A stretch of DNA of 64,000 bases from CAZWVI01 sp964637165 (GCA_964637165.1 CAZWVI010000014.1:1-64000); one strand, 5' to 3'. Counted from the stretch's first letter, positions 1 through 8,941 are shown. Translations and numbers: made by a program. Notes: generated by a model from the letters alone, not told the origin.

Positions 1-251
1 TCCGCCAGCTGCTCGATTCTCTGCGCGCAGTGTTCGACAAATACCGCCCCGACCGAACTGCTGGATCCGCGCAAATAATGCGCTCGCTCGCTTACATTTT
101 GACAGTCGCGCTGATGCACCGATTGATGCAGCTGGTCCAAGCAACTTGGCATTTCATTAAAAAAATCCTGGAATACCGACGAAGTTTCATCGGCAAACAG
201 TTCGCGGATTTCCGCGAGGCGAGCTAAGTCTACAGGGGGAGCACTGGTCAT
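1..251 (-). CDS. Hpt (histidine phosphotransfer) domain protein, partial
   Basis: Reading the minus strand from an ATG at 251 gives 83 codons with no stop, running off the left edge of the window. Residues 57-64 read A-H-Y-L-R-G-S-S, which matches the Hpt signature A-H-x-L-K-G-S-S; His58 would be the phospho-acceptor. The surrounding sequence is helical and acidic, as expected for the four-helix Hpt bundle. Hpt proteins relay phosphate between hybrid histidine kinases and response regulators in the cytoplasm. The partner kinase is not visible. Only the first two helices are in the window, so the protein may be a lone Hpt or a longer kinase. The family call is fairly secure because of the signature; the start is supported only by a weak GGAG directly upstream. 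Confidence 0.72.
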   Translation of the reverse strand, partial: MTSAPPVDLARLAEIRELFADETSSVFQDFFNEMPSCLDQLHQSVHQRDCQNVSERAHYLRGSSSSVGAVFVEHCAQRIEQLA

Positions 252-477
252 ACTCCATTTGCGGACTAAAACTAATCCACATTAGTAGGAATTTGCTTTT
301 ACTTAACTCTTTTTTACGGCAAGCTTTGGGTGCTTCAGAAGCTTTCGGAAGCACCAGATATTAAGCGCCAAGAGTAGTGCCCAAGTGGCCAGCGTGAACC
401 ACTCTCCAAACGGGTTGAGCTCCGCAACTGATGTTGTGGTAGCGACTTGCAAGGGTAGGGTAGTTTCAGGCACGGCT

Positions 478-2034
478 CTATTTGTACTTGGTGAACTCCC
501 CGTTTTGCAACTTATTCATGTAAGACTTCAAATCTCGGCCAACTCCGCCCATAAGGAAGTAGAGGCCGAGCACGTTTGGGAAGGCCATGCCTAAGATCAT
601 GAGGTCGCCGAAATCTAAAACGTTGGTCGAGGTGATGATCGAGCCCAAGAACACCATGGTCAAGAACAAGATGCGGTACAGCATTGAGGAGGCATCACCG
701 AACAGCCACGCCCAGCATCGCTCGCCGTAGTAGGACCATGAAATCATTGTCGAGAAGGCGAACAAAACTACCGCTCCCGATAGTAAGTATGGGAACCAAC
801 TGATTTCACCACCGAAGGCGGTCGAGGTTAGCCCGGCGCCGTTATTGATTTCAGCAAACGGTTGCGCGGCTGCCCAAGCAGTTCCACCTTCATAGTGGCC
901 GGTAATCACAATCACCAACCCGGTCATGGTGCAAACCACAATCGTGTCGATGAATGGCTCAATTAGTGCCACGATTCCTTCGCGGACCGGATAGTTGGTG
1001 CGCGCCGCGCTGTGTGCAATCGCCGCCGAGCCAACGCCGGCTTCGTTGGAGAATGCCGCCCGTTTAAAGCCAGTTACTAGGACTCCAATAAAGCCACCCC
1101 ATGCTGCGTCGGGGTTGAAGGCACTCTCGAATATTTTACTAAAGGCGGCCGGCACCGCGCCCACATTTTTGAGCAGAATGAACAAACATGCGGCCACGTA
1201 AATCGCGCACATTAGCGGCACAATTTTTTCGGCGGTTTGGGCGATGCGTTTAATTCCGCCAATAATTACTACGCCGGTCATTGCGGTCATGATGGCGCCG
1301 TAAACCCAACGGTGGTCCACCAGCCATGGAATAGTTTCCTGTAAGGCGTTTAGCGATTGGTTCACTTGGAAGGTGTTGCCTCCGCCGAATGAACCGCCGA
1401 TACAAAGAACCGCAAAAAATACCGCTAAGAATTTACCCAGTGGTCGGTAGGCCACTCCGCCAGTTTCTTTCCCGAAGTCGGCCAGGCCATTTTGTAGGTA
1501 GTACATTGCGCCGCCCATCACGCGCCCATCTGGCCGCACTTCACGGTATTTTTGACCAAGCGTGCATTCAACAAATTTTGAAGACATTCCGAGGAAGCCG
1601 GCGCACACCATCCAGAAAATTGCGCCAGGCCCGCCAAGGCTGACCGCGATTGCTACGCCGGCGATGTTGCCGAGGCCGACAGTTGCCGAAAGTGCCGAGG
1701 CCAGTGCTTGAAAGTGGCTGACTTCGCCTTCGTCATCAGGGTTGTCGTATTTGCCGCGGGTTACGTCAACGGCGTGCTTGAATCCGCGCAGGTTTATGAA
1801 GCCCATGCGCAAGGTGAAAACGATTGCGCCGATTACGAGCCACGCAACTACCAAGGGGATTTCAGTGCCATCGACTGTAGTCCAGATTGGATAGAAGAAG
1901 GCCGCGCCAATTTTGTCGACGAACCAGCCGGCGATTTCGTCAGCTTTGTTGCTGGCGGCCGCTTCTTGTGCGAAAGCGGAAGTGCTTAGAAATGCTCCAA
2001 AGAGCATGGGGAGTAGGCGGCGGATGCTTTGCAT
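478..2034 (-). CDS. AGCS-family alanine/glycine:cation symporter
   Basis: The 518-residue protein begins with a signal-like segment (MQSIRRLLPML...) ending near A-F-A-Q. It then has about ten hydrophobic segments and the AGCS core A-T-V-G-L-G-N-I-A-G-V-A. The family imports alanine or glycine with Na+ or H+ across the inner membrane. An open frame continues upstream to 2388, but that part is antisense to the next gene and lacks membrane character, so the start was placed at the ATG at 2034. No strong ribosome binding site is visible there. The gene stands alone, divergent from the 2137 gene across about 100 bases. Substrate choice between alanine, glycine and another small amino acid cannot be read from sequence. 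Confidence 0.9.
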   Translation of the reverse strand: MQSIRRLLPMLFGAFLSTSAFAQEAAASNKADEIAGWFVDKIGAAFFYPIWTTVDGTEIPLVVAWLVIGAIVFTLRMGFINLRGFKHAVDVTRGKYDNPDDEGEVSHFQALASALSATVGLGNIAGVAIAVSLGGPGAIFWMVCAGFLGMSSKFVECTLGQKYREVRPDGRVMGGAMYYLQNGLADFGKETGGVAYRPLGKFLAVFFAVLCIGGSFGGGNTFQVNQSLNALQETIPWLVDHRWVYGAIMTAMTGVVIIGGIKRIAQTAEKIVPLMCAIYVAACLFILLKNVGAVPAAFSKIFESAFNPDAAWGGFIGVLVTGFKRAAFSNEAGVGSAAIAHSAARTNYPVREGIVALIEPFIDTIVVCTMTGLVIVITGHYEGGTAWAAAQPFAEINNGAGLTSTAFGGEISWFPYLLSGAVVLFAFSTMISWSYYGERCWAWLFGDASSMLYRILFLTMVFLGSIITSTNVLDFGDLMILGMAFPNVLGLYFLMGGVGRDLKSYMNKLQNGEFTKYK

Positions 2035-2136
2035 GTGGATAACTAATTGTGGCGTAATCAAGGGTGGGGCGCAACGTGAATAAGGGGTCCGCTTTCGCGG
2101 GTGCGCTTGCTCGGCGTTTCGAGTACACGAGGAAAG

Positions 2137-2556
2137 ATGAAAGTAGATTTTGGATCGGTAGAGAACATTGAGGATTTGCGCGCGGTACCTCCGGGTGAAT
2201 ATTGTTGCCTGATTGCCGAGGTGCGTGAGAGTGAAAGCCCCGCAGGGCACACTCGTTGGGGGCTTCGGTGGGAAGTTGCAAATGGTGAATACGTGGGCAA
2301 AACTGCCTGTTGGGATAGCTTGCATTGGTCGGAGCGGGGCATGCCGCGGGCCAAGTACTTGCTCAATACCCTCGGAATTGATGCTCAAGGGTGCATTGAT
2401 TTGACAATTGAAGAATTGGTTGGAAAAAAAGCTCTAGTGGAATGTAAGGCCGAAGAACGTGATGACGCGGTAACTGGAATCCGCCGTTTGACAAATCGAG
2501 TTCCGTTTGCAGGCTATCAAGCAGTTGCTGAAAATGAAGTTAAGGAATCTAAGTAG
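2137..2556 (+). CDS. DUF669-like protein, possible ssDNA-binding type
   Basis: This 139-residue soluble protein has the pattern P-P-G-E-Y-x-C-x-I, then a W-G-L-R-W-E-V strand, then N-G-E-Y-V-G-K-T, then a late L-N-T-L-G-I. The layout resembles the phage-type DUF669 family, which is thought to be related to single-stranded DNA-binding proteins. The start is the ATG at 2137, preceded by GAGGAAAG at good spacing; a GTG at 2101 in the same frame lacks one. It leads a same-strand group ending in ligA, which fits a loose link to DNA metabolism but does not prove it. The family assignment is from pattern memory only. Confidence 0.5.
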   Translation: MKVDFGSVENIEDLRAVPPGEYCCLIAEVRESESPAGHTRWGLRWEVANGEYVGKTACWDSLHWSERGMPRAKYLLNTLGIDAQGCIDLTIEELVGKKALVECKAEERDDAVTGIRRLTNRVPFAGYQAVAENEVKESK

Positions 2557-2577
2557 GCTCGAAGTAAAATCCTTGGC

Positions 2578-3102
2578 ATGGGCAGTTCTGCTAATGCCGA
2601 GGAAATCTTCTTTCGCGAGGAAATCCTTCCGTCAAAATCTTTGGTTCAAGGTGTGAGCCTGGGAATGGGGGTGTTGTTCGTTGCGGCATTTGCGTTGGTG
2701 CCTATTTCCCCATGGCTGACTGGCTGCATGGTGCTGATGGCGGTGCTTTTCACGTGGTGGATGCGGGTGACTAAGTTGGTCACCGAGGTTCACGCGGCGG
2801 GCATGACGATTCGTATGTCTCCATTTCCAGCACGCAAAATTAGTGCTGAACAGATCGAGGGTTGGCGAGTTCACATGACCTACCCCTGGGGTCTTGGCAA
2901 GCGCGGCTGGGCGGTGAAGAAGGCCGATGGGGTGACGGTTTATATGGCCGGAAATAAGCCTGGTTTAGTGATTGGGCTTAGCGGACAAACGGGCATTTGG
3001 CTAAGCTCCGACCAGCCCGAACAAATCGCCCGCGCGCTAACTAAAGCGGTGCCCAAACGTCGAAAGTCCAACCCAAAGAAGGCCTCCGCGCAGGTATCCT
3101 AA
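2578..3102 (+). CDS. DUF6141-like membrane-anchored protein
   Basis: This 174-residue protein has a short cytoplasmic N-terminus and two hydrophobic segments (about residues 24-44 and 47-63). A small beta-rich region follows, with V-T-E-V-H-A-A-G-M-T-I-R and S-P-F-P-A-R-K-I, resembling the PH-like part of DUF6141 proteins (two transmembrane helices followed by a PH-like fold). The tail is Lys/Arg-rich. The function of the family is unknown. The gene lies 21 bases after the DUF669-like gene and 4 bases before the next, so it is probably co-transcribed with ligA. Confidence 0.5.
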   Translation: MGSSANAEEIFFREEILPSKSLVQGVSLGMGVLFVAAFALVPISPWLTGCMVLMAVLFTWWMRVTKLVTEVHAAGMTIRMSPFPARKISAEQIEGWRVHMTYPWGLGKRGWAVKKADGVTVYMAGNKPGLVIGLSGQTGIWLSSDQPEQIARALTKAVPKRRKSNPKKASAQVS

Positions 3103-3106
3103 AGTT

Positions 3107-3487
3107 ATGGACGATCGCAATCTTGTTGCAGTGGCCGAGCAAGCTGCCGCCACTTCAAAGGTGGTAAATGGGCCAATTGCTGGATGTACTGTGCGCTCAA
3201 TAGATGGTCGAGTTTTTCGCGGCTGTTTGATGGAGTTTGTGGATAGCGAATTGACGCTCGACCCAATTGCTAATGCCATTGCTGCTGGCCGCAGCGAGGG
3301 AATGGGGCGTATAGACCGGATTGGATATTACAGCCCAACTAATGGGGACTTGCCGGTGATTCCAAAGCGAACCCTGCGCCGCTTGAAAGAAGTTGCCACC
3401 GCGGATTTAGAAGTTATTTTCTCGCCAGGTAATGGTGAACAGATTGAAAAGGGCTTGGCTGAACTGTTGGTCGAAGCTGGACTCTAG
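3107..3487 (+). CDS. Cytidine-deaminase-like protein lacking zinc ligands
   Basis: This 126-residue protein follows the bacterial cytidine deaminase pattern closely. It has an opening strand then D-G-R-V-F-R-G (compare D-G-x-V-Y-x-G in Cdd), a helix, a strand near R-I-D-R-I-G-Y-Y, a second helix, and L-E-V-I-F-S-P followed by L-L-V-E-A-G-L. The catalytic motifs are gone. Where Cdd has C-A-E-R-x-A this protein has L-D-P-I-A-N-A, and where Cdd has P-C-x-x-C-R-Q it has V-I-P-K-R-T-L-R-R. The Zn ligands and the catalytic Glu are therefore absent, so deaminase activity is not expected. Its stop codon shares a G with the GTG start of ligA, suggesting translational coupling. A nucleotide- or nucleoside-binding role is speculation. 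Confidence 0.55.
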   Translation: MDDRNLVAVAEQAAATSKVVNGPIAGCTVRSIDGRVFRGCLMEFVDSELTLDPIANAIAAGRSEGMGRIDRIGYYSPTNGDLPVIPKRTLRRLKEVATADLEVIFSPGNGEQIEKGLAELLVEAGL

Positions 3488-5562
3488 TGAATTTTGGTCC
3501 CGGCCTTTTTGATGACCCGCGCGAAGATTACCTCCGTCTGGTGGAGGAACTTACGGTTTACGAGCACGCCTATTACGTACTTGCAAAACCGCTGGTTGCC
3601 GATGCGGAATATGACCGTAAATTTTTAGAGTTAAAGGCGCTTGAAGTTGAGCATCCCGATTGGGTGGTGGAGAATTCACCTAGCCAACGAGTCGGTGCCC
3701 CCTTGCCTGAAGGGTCAAAGTTTGAACGAGTCGAACATGCGGTGCCGATGATTTCAATTGAAAGTTTGTTCGGCGATGAAGCGGTGCGCAACTTTGAAGA
3801 ACGTGCGCTAAAAGCGTTGGCCGGAGAAACCGATGAACTTCCCAGTTTTGTATGCGAACCCAAGTGGGATGGAGTGTCGGCAAGTTTAGTTTATGAAGAT
3901 GGGTTGTTGGTGCGCGGAGTTTCGCGTGGCGATGGCGCGGTAGGCGAAGACTTGACTGGCAATTTGCGTGCTGTCGGAGGCGTTCCGTTGGCCTTGAATT
4001 GTGAAAATGGTGAGATCCCAGCTTTAGTTGAAATTCGCGGCGAAGTAATGATTCCCCTGAGTGGATTTGAAAAGTTGAATCAACGCATGGTTGATAAGGG
4101 TGAACAAGCTTTTGCTAACCCGCGCAATGCTACCGCTGGAAGTTTGAAGCGACTCGACCCCAGCGTAGTTCGACAACGTGGATTGCGTTTTATCGCCTGG
4201 GAGTTAGTGCGGTGCGAGCAAAGTGCCGCCGATGGTGGTGGTCCTCCACCATTTAAAACTCATAGTGCCGCAATGGAGCAAGTTGCGAGTTGGGGTTTTG
4301 CTACGACGCCGCATCGCGCAGTGGTTAATAGTGCCAGTGGAATGATTAAATTTCATGATCAACTTGAAGCGCAGCGCGATGACTTAGATTATGAAATGGA
4401 TGGTGTGGTGGTCAAAGTTGAAGAAGTGCATTTGCGGCGTTTGTTAGGTGCACGTGCACGTACGCCGCGTTGGGCGTGCGCACATAAGTTTGCGCCACGC
4501 GAAGAAACTACTGTTTTGCTCGATATTGAAATTCAAGTTGGCCGCACTGGACGGCTAACCCCGCGTGCTCATTTGGCGGCGGTTCAGTTAGGAGGTACTA
4601 CTGTGCGCCACGCCACTTTGCATAATGCGAAGTACATTCGCGAACGCGACATTCGCATTGGCGATACGGTTTTGGTGCGCCGCGCCGGCGATGTAATCCC
4701 GCAAATTGTCGAACCAATCCTCGCTAAACGGCCAAAGGAAATTAAACCCTTCGACTGGCCCAATGAATGTCCTTCTTGCGGTTCCGCGGCCGCCGAAAAA
4801 GGGGAGCATCGTTTTTGTCCGAGCATGGATTGCCCAGCCCAAGTGCAGCGGCGCATTTTGCATTTGGCTTCGCGCAATGCTTTGCGCATAGAAGGATTAG
4901 GCGAGAAAGCAGTTGAACTTTTTTGCCGGGAAGGTTTGCTGAATTCGGTTGAAGGTATTTTTGATTTGGATTACTCGGCAGTTGCTAACTTAGAAGGTTG
5001 GGGCGAGAAATCGGTCGGCGGATTGCAGCAACAAATTGCTGGTGCTCTGAACCCTGATTTGTCGAAATTTATTTATGCCTTGGGGATTCCGGAGATTGGT
5101 TCCGAAACTGCTCAAGCCATCTGCGCTGTTTATCCAACTTTAGCTGACTTGGAAGAAGTTGCCAAAGCTGATGACGCAATTGAAAAACTAAGTGCGATTG
5201 ATGGCATTGGCGATGAAGTCGCCGCATCCTTCATCGGTTTTTTTAACCATCAGAGAAATTTAAGTGCTTTAGCAAGTATGGTTAAGTTTGGAGTTTCTCC
5301 GAAATCGGTGGTGCGAACTCAATCATCCCGAGTTGAGGGAGTGTGTGATAAAACTTTTGTATTAACTGGTTCTTTATCAATCCCGCGTCCTGAAATGAAA
5401 GACCTCATTGAGGCCGCGGGCGGAAAAGTTACGGGTTCGGTTAGTAAGAAAACCGATTACTTAGTTGCTGGCGAAGCGGCTGGCTCCAAACTACGCAAAG
5501 CCGAAGAACTTGGTGTTAATGTGTTAGATGAGAGTGGCGTGCGCAAATTGCTCAAAGGATAA
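3487..5562 (+). CDS. ligA: NAD+-dependent DNA ligase LigA
   Basis: The 691-residue protein has every LigA region in order. These are the Ia domain (Y-Y-x-L-A-K-P with V-A-D-A-E-Y-D), the adenylation motif E-P-K-W-D-G with nucleophile Lys126, R-G-D-G-x-x-G-E-D, the OB fold, a four-Cys zinc finger near residues 428-450 (C-P-S-C ... C-P-S-M-D-C), helix-hairpin-helix repeats, and a C-terminal BRCT domain (about 610-690). It seals nicks in replication and repair. E-P-K-W-D-G differs slightly from the common E-P-K-I/L-D-G. Translation starts at a GTG overlapping the stop of the previous gene, so coupling is likely. Length and motifs are normal for the family. Confidence 0.97.
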   Translation: MNFGPGLFDDPREDYLRLVEELTVYEHAYYVLAKPLVADAEYDRKFLELKALEVEHPDWVVENSPSQRVGAPLPEGSKFERVEHAVPMISIESLFGDEAVRNFEERALKALAGETDELPSFVCEPKWDGVSASLVYEDGLLVRGVSRGDGAVGEDLTGNLRAVGGVPLALNCENGEIPALVEIRGEVMIPLSGFEKLNQRMVDKGEQAFANPRNATAGSLKRLDPSVVRQRGLRFIAWELVRCEQSAADGGGPPPFKTHSAAMEQVASWGFATTPHRAVVNSASGMIKFHDQLEAQRDDLDYEMDGVVVKVEEVHLRRLLGARARTPRWACAHKFAPREETTVLLDIEIQVGRTGRLTPRAHLAAVQLGGTTVRHATLHNAKYIRERDIRIGDTVLVRRAGDVIPQIVEPILAKRPKEIKPFDWPNECPSCGSAAAEKGEHRFCPSMDCPAQVQRRILHLASRNALRIEGLGEKAVELFCREGLLNSVEGIFDLDYSAVANLEGWGEKSVGGLQQQIAGALNPDLSKFIYALGIPEIGSETAQAICAVYPTLADLEEVAKADDAIEKLSAIDGIGDEVAASFIGFFNHQRNLSALASMVKFGVSPKSVVRTQSSRVEGVCDKTFVLTGSLSIPRPEMKDLIEAAGGKVTGSVSKKTDYLVAGEAAGSKLRKAEELGVNVLDESGVRKLLKG

Positions 5563-5578
5563 TTAAGGGCTCGCTAAC

Positions 5579-6307
5579 TTATAAATCAAATTCGGCCAGC
5601 AATGGCAAATGGTCGCTGGCAGTTTTGGCGAGGGACAGGCGACTGCGGTGAAGGTGCTCGTTGTGAAGTGGGCCGCGCCAGAAGAATTTGTCGAGCGCAC
5701 CGACTGGGGCACTGGCCGGATAAGTGAGGATATGTTGTCGGCGCCGGTGCTCGCTCCACGCATGGAGTTTTTGTCCTTTGACCACTTGGTGGAAAAGTAA
5801 ATTGCGCCAATCGTTAGTGTCGCCAGCGAGGATTAAGCGTGAGCCTTGATTGCAGTTGCGCCAAGTCCCAGTTTGAAATAGGCGCGTTAATTGCAGTTTG
5901 CGTTCCAGTGCCGATAGCCCGAGGTGAGTGTTGAAAATGTTGAGGTCTTTGTATCTACCAGGAAGTGCTAGACGAGTGAACAGGGCATTCCGCCGTTTTT
6001 TCCAAGCAATTGTTAAATCTAAATGTTTACGCCTCTTTATGGGGAAATGGGATAGCACCGCATTGCCATAACTTCCGACTTTCAATTGATGGGCTTGCGC
6101 CCACGATGAATACTTGAACCCGCACATCTTCCCAAGTTCATGGTCGAGCAGCAATTTGCGGGAACGCGCCACGCCGCGATCGACTTCTTGTAAAAGTAGC
6201 ACGTCAGGTTGATGGTGTTTTATGACTGTGGCAACTCGTTCGAGATCGAACTTTCCATCCATGCCGATTGCGCGGTGGATATTCCATGTCATAAGGCGGA
6301 TTTGCAT
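5579..6307 (-). CDS. Endonuclease/exonuclease/phosphatase (EEP) family hydrolase
   Basis: This 242-residue protein shows EEP motifs: M-T-W-N-I-H-R near the start (metal-binding Asn), L-L-L-Q-E-V-D (catalytic Glu), F-N-T-H-L-G-L, L-A-G-D-T-N-D-W and a final S-D-H-L-P-L. The family cleaves phosphodiesters in nucleic acids or lipids. The start is the ATG at 6307, two bases after the stop of the PLD gene; a longer reading would run into that gene. EEP and PLD/cardiolipin-synthase-like genes often lie side by side, as here, which suggests a phospholipid-related role. No signal peptide is visible. The substrate is unknown. Confidence 0.82.
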   Translation of the reverse strand: MQIRLMTWNIHRAIGMDGKFDLERVATVIKHHQPDVLLLQEVDRGVARSRKLLLDHELGKMCGFKYSSWAQAHQLKVGSYGNAVLSHFPIKRRKHLDLTIAWKKRRNALFTRLALPGRYKDLNIFNTHLGLSALERKLQLTRLFQTGTWRNCNQGSRLILAGDTNDWRNLLFHQVVKGQKLHAWSEHRRRQHILTYPASAPVGALDKFFWRGPLHNEHLHRSRLSLAKTASDHLPLLAEFDL

Positions 6308-6309
6308 TT

Positions 6310-7434
6310 CTAGAATGCGCGGTCGAACAAGCCAAAAATGCGCTCGAGAAGTTTTTGGCGCAGTGGCCGTTTGCGCCACTCTAAGAGGTTGATTTCTTTA
6401 GAATCGGAAAAATCGCTTTCCAATTGTTGGCTGGCCTTGCTTACTAATTTTTCACTGCGGCAAGCTGCAACTAATTCATTGTTAATAAATAACGACCAGC
6501 GGTCCAGGTTGGACGATCCGACCAGTAAGTGTTGGTCATCGAAGATGGTCATTTTGCTGTGCATGAAGCTTGGTTGATATTCATAAACCCTAGCTCCAGC
6601 CCGCAACAGTCGTCCGTAATATCTTCTTGCTGCCAAGCGAACGCTTGGGTGGTCGGTGTGTTCGCCAGGGAACAGAAAACGCAAGTCTATTCCACGTTGG
6701 GCGACAATGCGTAGCTCCATAAGTAAGCGTGGCCCAGGAATAAAGTAGGGGACGGCAATCCAGACGCGCTTTTTGGCGGCGTGTAAGTGCCAGTGGAAAG
6801 TACGCCGATAGTTGGGTCGGCGAAAAGCATATTGAGGAATTAAACGTAATTGTTCCGCCTCAGCTTGAGGGAATTTTTTTAACTTCGGGCCCCTTCCGGA
6901 ACCGTCCCACAAACGATTAAAGCAATCTTTTAAGTGAGTTAATGATTCGCCATTAAAGCGCAACATGGTGTCGCGGGCAGTTGCTTGTTGGGAGCTTGGC
7001 CACCACTGGTCATCAATCGCAACGCCACCAATCCAGCCAACTTTGTTGTCGCATAAAATTAACCGCCGATGAGTTCGTGGTAGCGCCATGGCGCCGCGAG
7101 TAAACAAATCACAAAAACGTGCTGGGTTGTAGTATTTGATTTTTACCCCAGCCAATTCAAGTCGCTGGCGCAGGTTTTGGTCAATAGCTGAAGATCCGTA
7201 TGCGTCGACCATAAGTTTGACAGTGGCGCCATTATTGGCGGCGCGCACCATGGCATCGGTAATAGCATCACCGGCCATGCCGGGCCTGAAGATAAAGTTT
7301 TCAATGAATAATGTTTCGCGTGTTGCTGAAATATCGGCCAGCAGTTTTTCCCAAATCGTGCTTAAATCAGCCAGTAGTTCTGCTTCAGCACAATCTACGT
7401 AAGGGTAGGGCGCGCGGAAATAGTTTGTAGCCAT
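6310..7434 (-). CDS. Phospholipase D / cardiolipin-synthase-like protein
   Basis: This 374-residue protein has two PLD catalytic regions. The second is canonical, H-S-K-M-T-I-F-D followed by G-S-S-N-L-D. The first reads H-R-R-L-I-L-C-D-N, so the usual Lys of HxKxxxxD is Arg. The family exchanges phosphatidyl groups to make cardiolipin or related lipids at the inner membrane. The N-terminal transmembrane pair of classical ClsA is missing, which is more like ClsB types. The start ATG shares its A with the TAA of waaF, so translation is coupled. Whether the Arg in motif one still supports catalysis cannot be judged here. Confidence 0.85.
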   Translation of the reverse strand: MATNYFRAPYPYVDCAEAELLADLSTIWEKLLADISATRETLFIENFIFRPGMAGDAITDAMVRAANNGATVKLMVDAYGSSAIDQNLRQRLELAGVKIKYYNPARFCDLFTRGAMALPRTHRRLILCDNKVGWIGGVAIDDQWWPSSQQATARDTMLRFNGESLTHLKDCFNRLWDGSGRGPKLKKFPQAEAEQLRLIPQYAFRRPNYRRTFHWHLHAAKKRVWIAVPYFIPGPRLLMELRIVAQRGIDLRFLFPGEHTDHPSVRLAARRYYGRLLRAGARVYEYQPSFMHSKMTIFDDQHLLVGSSNLDRWSLFINNELVAACRSEKLVSKASQQLESDFSDSKEINLLEWRKRPLRQKLLERIFGLFDRAF

Positions 7435-8444
7435 TACAAATTGAGTAAAGTTCCTTTGCGTGCCGCATCAACTACTGCTTCGGCAACTTCGGCCGGAGTA
7501 ATTGTTACAAGACAACGATGGTCAGTCGGGCAAACTTTTTTGTGGCATGGAGAACATTCAACGTTTTCTTTTCGCAGACCGACAGTTAATTCTCCTTGAA
7601 AAGTAGTCCATTGCGGATCGGTTGCGCCAAAAAGTACAACTTGCGGAATGTCAAGCGCCGCGGCCATATGTCGGGCACCATTGTCCATCGTTAGTAGTAC
7701 TCGACAATGTTTGAGCAAGGCTTTCATTTCTTCAATAGACGAATGCATGAATGGTGCCGGCGCCAATTTTTTAATTGAACGAATTAATTCGGACTCATTT
7801 GGTGCTCCAAAGTAAATTGGTTGTAGGCCAGTGGCTTTAGTCGCTAGTCGAATTGCTTCGGCCATTAATTCAGGCGGATAAATTTTTGAAGGACCAAAGG
7901 CCGCACCCGGCGCAATCCCTAAAAATGGTGGAATAATCTTATTTTCAGCCAAGGCCTCAATGGTGTCTTTCGCAAGTCGGCTGCCTTTTGCGCTGATGAT
8001 AAGCTTGGTGCGCGGTTCTTGAGATTCACCCAATAATTCGGCATAGATTTTTGTCATTGGGCGCGCATCTTTAATCTGCGGTAATTTATCGTTCAATAAA
8101 AAACTGCGCATCAAGGTGCGTCTTCCAATGCGTTCAGGAATACCAGCAAGTTTGGCGGCAAGTGCTGAAGAAAATGAATTGGGCAGCAAATAAATTTTAT
8201 CTAACTGTAATTTCTTTAGACGACGAGCTTGGCGTCGCACCGCGCCAATTCCTTTCAAGCATGGCGGGGTGAGCGTAATCATTTCATCGATTGCATCAAT
8301 TCCCTTAACCACCTCGCAAGCTTTTGAATTCCCAATAACTACAATGCGCGATTCTTTTTCACGTGTTGCTAGCAATTCTAAGAATGGCGTAGCGGCAACG
8401 ACATCGCCGATTGGGTTAGGGAGGCGCACGCCAATTCGTTTCAT
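7434..8444 (-). CDS. waaF: ADP-heptose:LPS heptosyltransferase (GT9)
   Basis: The 336-residue protein has the GT9 N-terminal R-L-P-N-P-I-G-D-V-V-A-A-T-P, a central A-P-G-A-A-F-G-P-S, then M-D-N-G-A-R-H-M-A and F-G-A-T-D-P. The late Cys cluster C-S-P-C-H-K-K-V-C-P is characteristic of WaaF. It would add heptose from ADP-heptose to the LPS inner core on the cytoplasmic face of the inner membrane. It overlaps rfaE2 by four bases, and that enzyme supplies the nucleotide sugar, so the two form a logical pair. Assignment to heptosyltransferase II rather than I rests on the Cys motif. Confidence 0.88.
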   Translation of the reverse strand: MKRIGVRLPNPIGDVVAATPFLELLATREKESRIVVIGNSKACEVVKGIDAIDEMITLTPPCLKGIGAVRRQARRLKKLQLDKIYLLPNSFSSALAAKLAGIPERIGRRTLMRSFLLNDKLPQIKDARPMTKIYAELLGESQEPRTKLIISAKGSRLAKDTIEALAENKIIPPFLGIAPGAAFGPSKIYPPELMAEAIRLATKATGLQPIYFGAPNESELIRSIKKLAPAPFMHSSIEEMKALLKHCRVLLTMDNGARHMAAALDIPQVVLFGATDPQWTTFQGELTVGLRKENVECSPCHKKVCPTDHRCLVTITPAEVAEAVVDAARKGTLLNL

Positions 8445-8941
8445 CGCTTGAGTTCCTCTTTGGCAACAGCTTTAGCAATTAAGTCGCTGCTGGAGTTTGC
8501 TTTTTCGCCGCCGACCAAATGAAGTTCAATTCCGTGTTGTCGAGCCATTTCTTGTTCGGCCTTAGGAATCATGCTCGGGTCGTAATCTTGGCCCTTAGCG
8601 TGGATGTTCGGTTGTAAAACATTCAAACATTCAGTCACCTCGAGCTCCTCAAAAACACAAACAAAGTCGACGCACGTCAGTGCCGATAAAATTTCCGCGC
8701 GGTGCTCGGCACACTGAATTGGCCGGCCTTGACCCTTGTGGTGCTGTGCACTTAGGTCGCTATTGATTGCGACGACCAGTACATCTCCCAAGTCTTTGGA
8801 AGCTTGCAAAACTCGCACATGCCCGACGTGCAAAAGATCGAAAACGCCATTGCACATCACCACCACTTGCTGTGATTGGCGGAGGCTTGCAAGTTTGTTC
8901 GCCAATTCTTTACGGGGTAGGAGCTTAGGGGAAGCGGACAC
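8441..8941 (-). CDS. rfaE2: D-beta-D-heptose 1-phosphate adenylyltransferase
   Basis: This 166-residue protein corresponds to the nucleotidyltransferase half of HldE. It carries N-G-V-F-D-L-L-H-V-G-H (the HxGH nucleotide-binding motif), N-S-D-x-S near residue 80 and K-G-Q-D-Y-D. It converts heptose 1-phosphate plus ATP into ADP-heptose for LPS core synthesis. The kinase half is absent here and must be encoded elsewhere. Translation begins at a GTG at 8941. It is first in a minus-strand group running into waaF, PLD and EEP, and is divergent from the Nudix gene across about 50 bases. Confidence 0.9.
   Translation of the reverse strand: MSASPKLLPRKELANKLASLRQSQQVVVMCNGVFDLLHVGHVRVLQASKDLGDVLVVAINSDLSAQHHKGQGRPIQCAEHRAEILSALTCVDFVCVFEELEVTECLNVLQPNIHAKGQDYDPSMIPKAEQEMARQHGIELHLVGGEKANSSSDLIAKAVAKEELKR

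Noticed and set aside
30..227. Plus-strand open frame of 65 codons at the left edge
   Set aside because: The minus strand carries an Hpt domain with its His signature over the same bases, so the plus-strand frame is a shadow.
329..355. Inverted repeat GGTGCTTC...GAAGCACC between the Hpt and symporter genes
   Set aside because: No T-run follows on either strand and the loop is long, so it was not called a terminator.
2035..2388. Upstream extension of the symporter frame
   Set aside because: The added 118 residues are antisense to the DUF669-like gene and have no membrane or family character.
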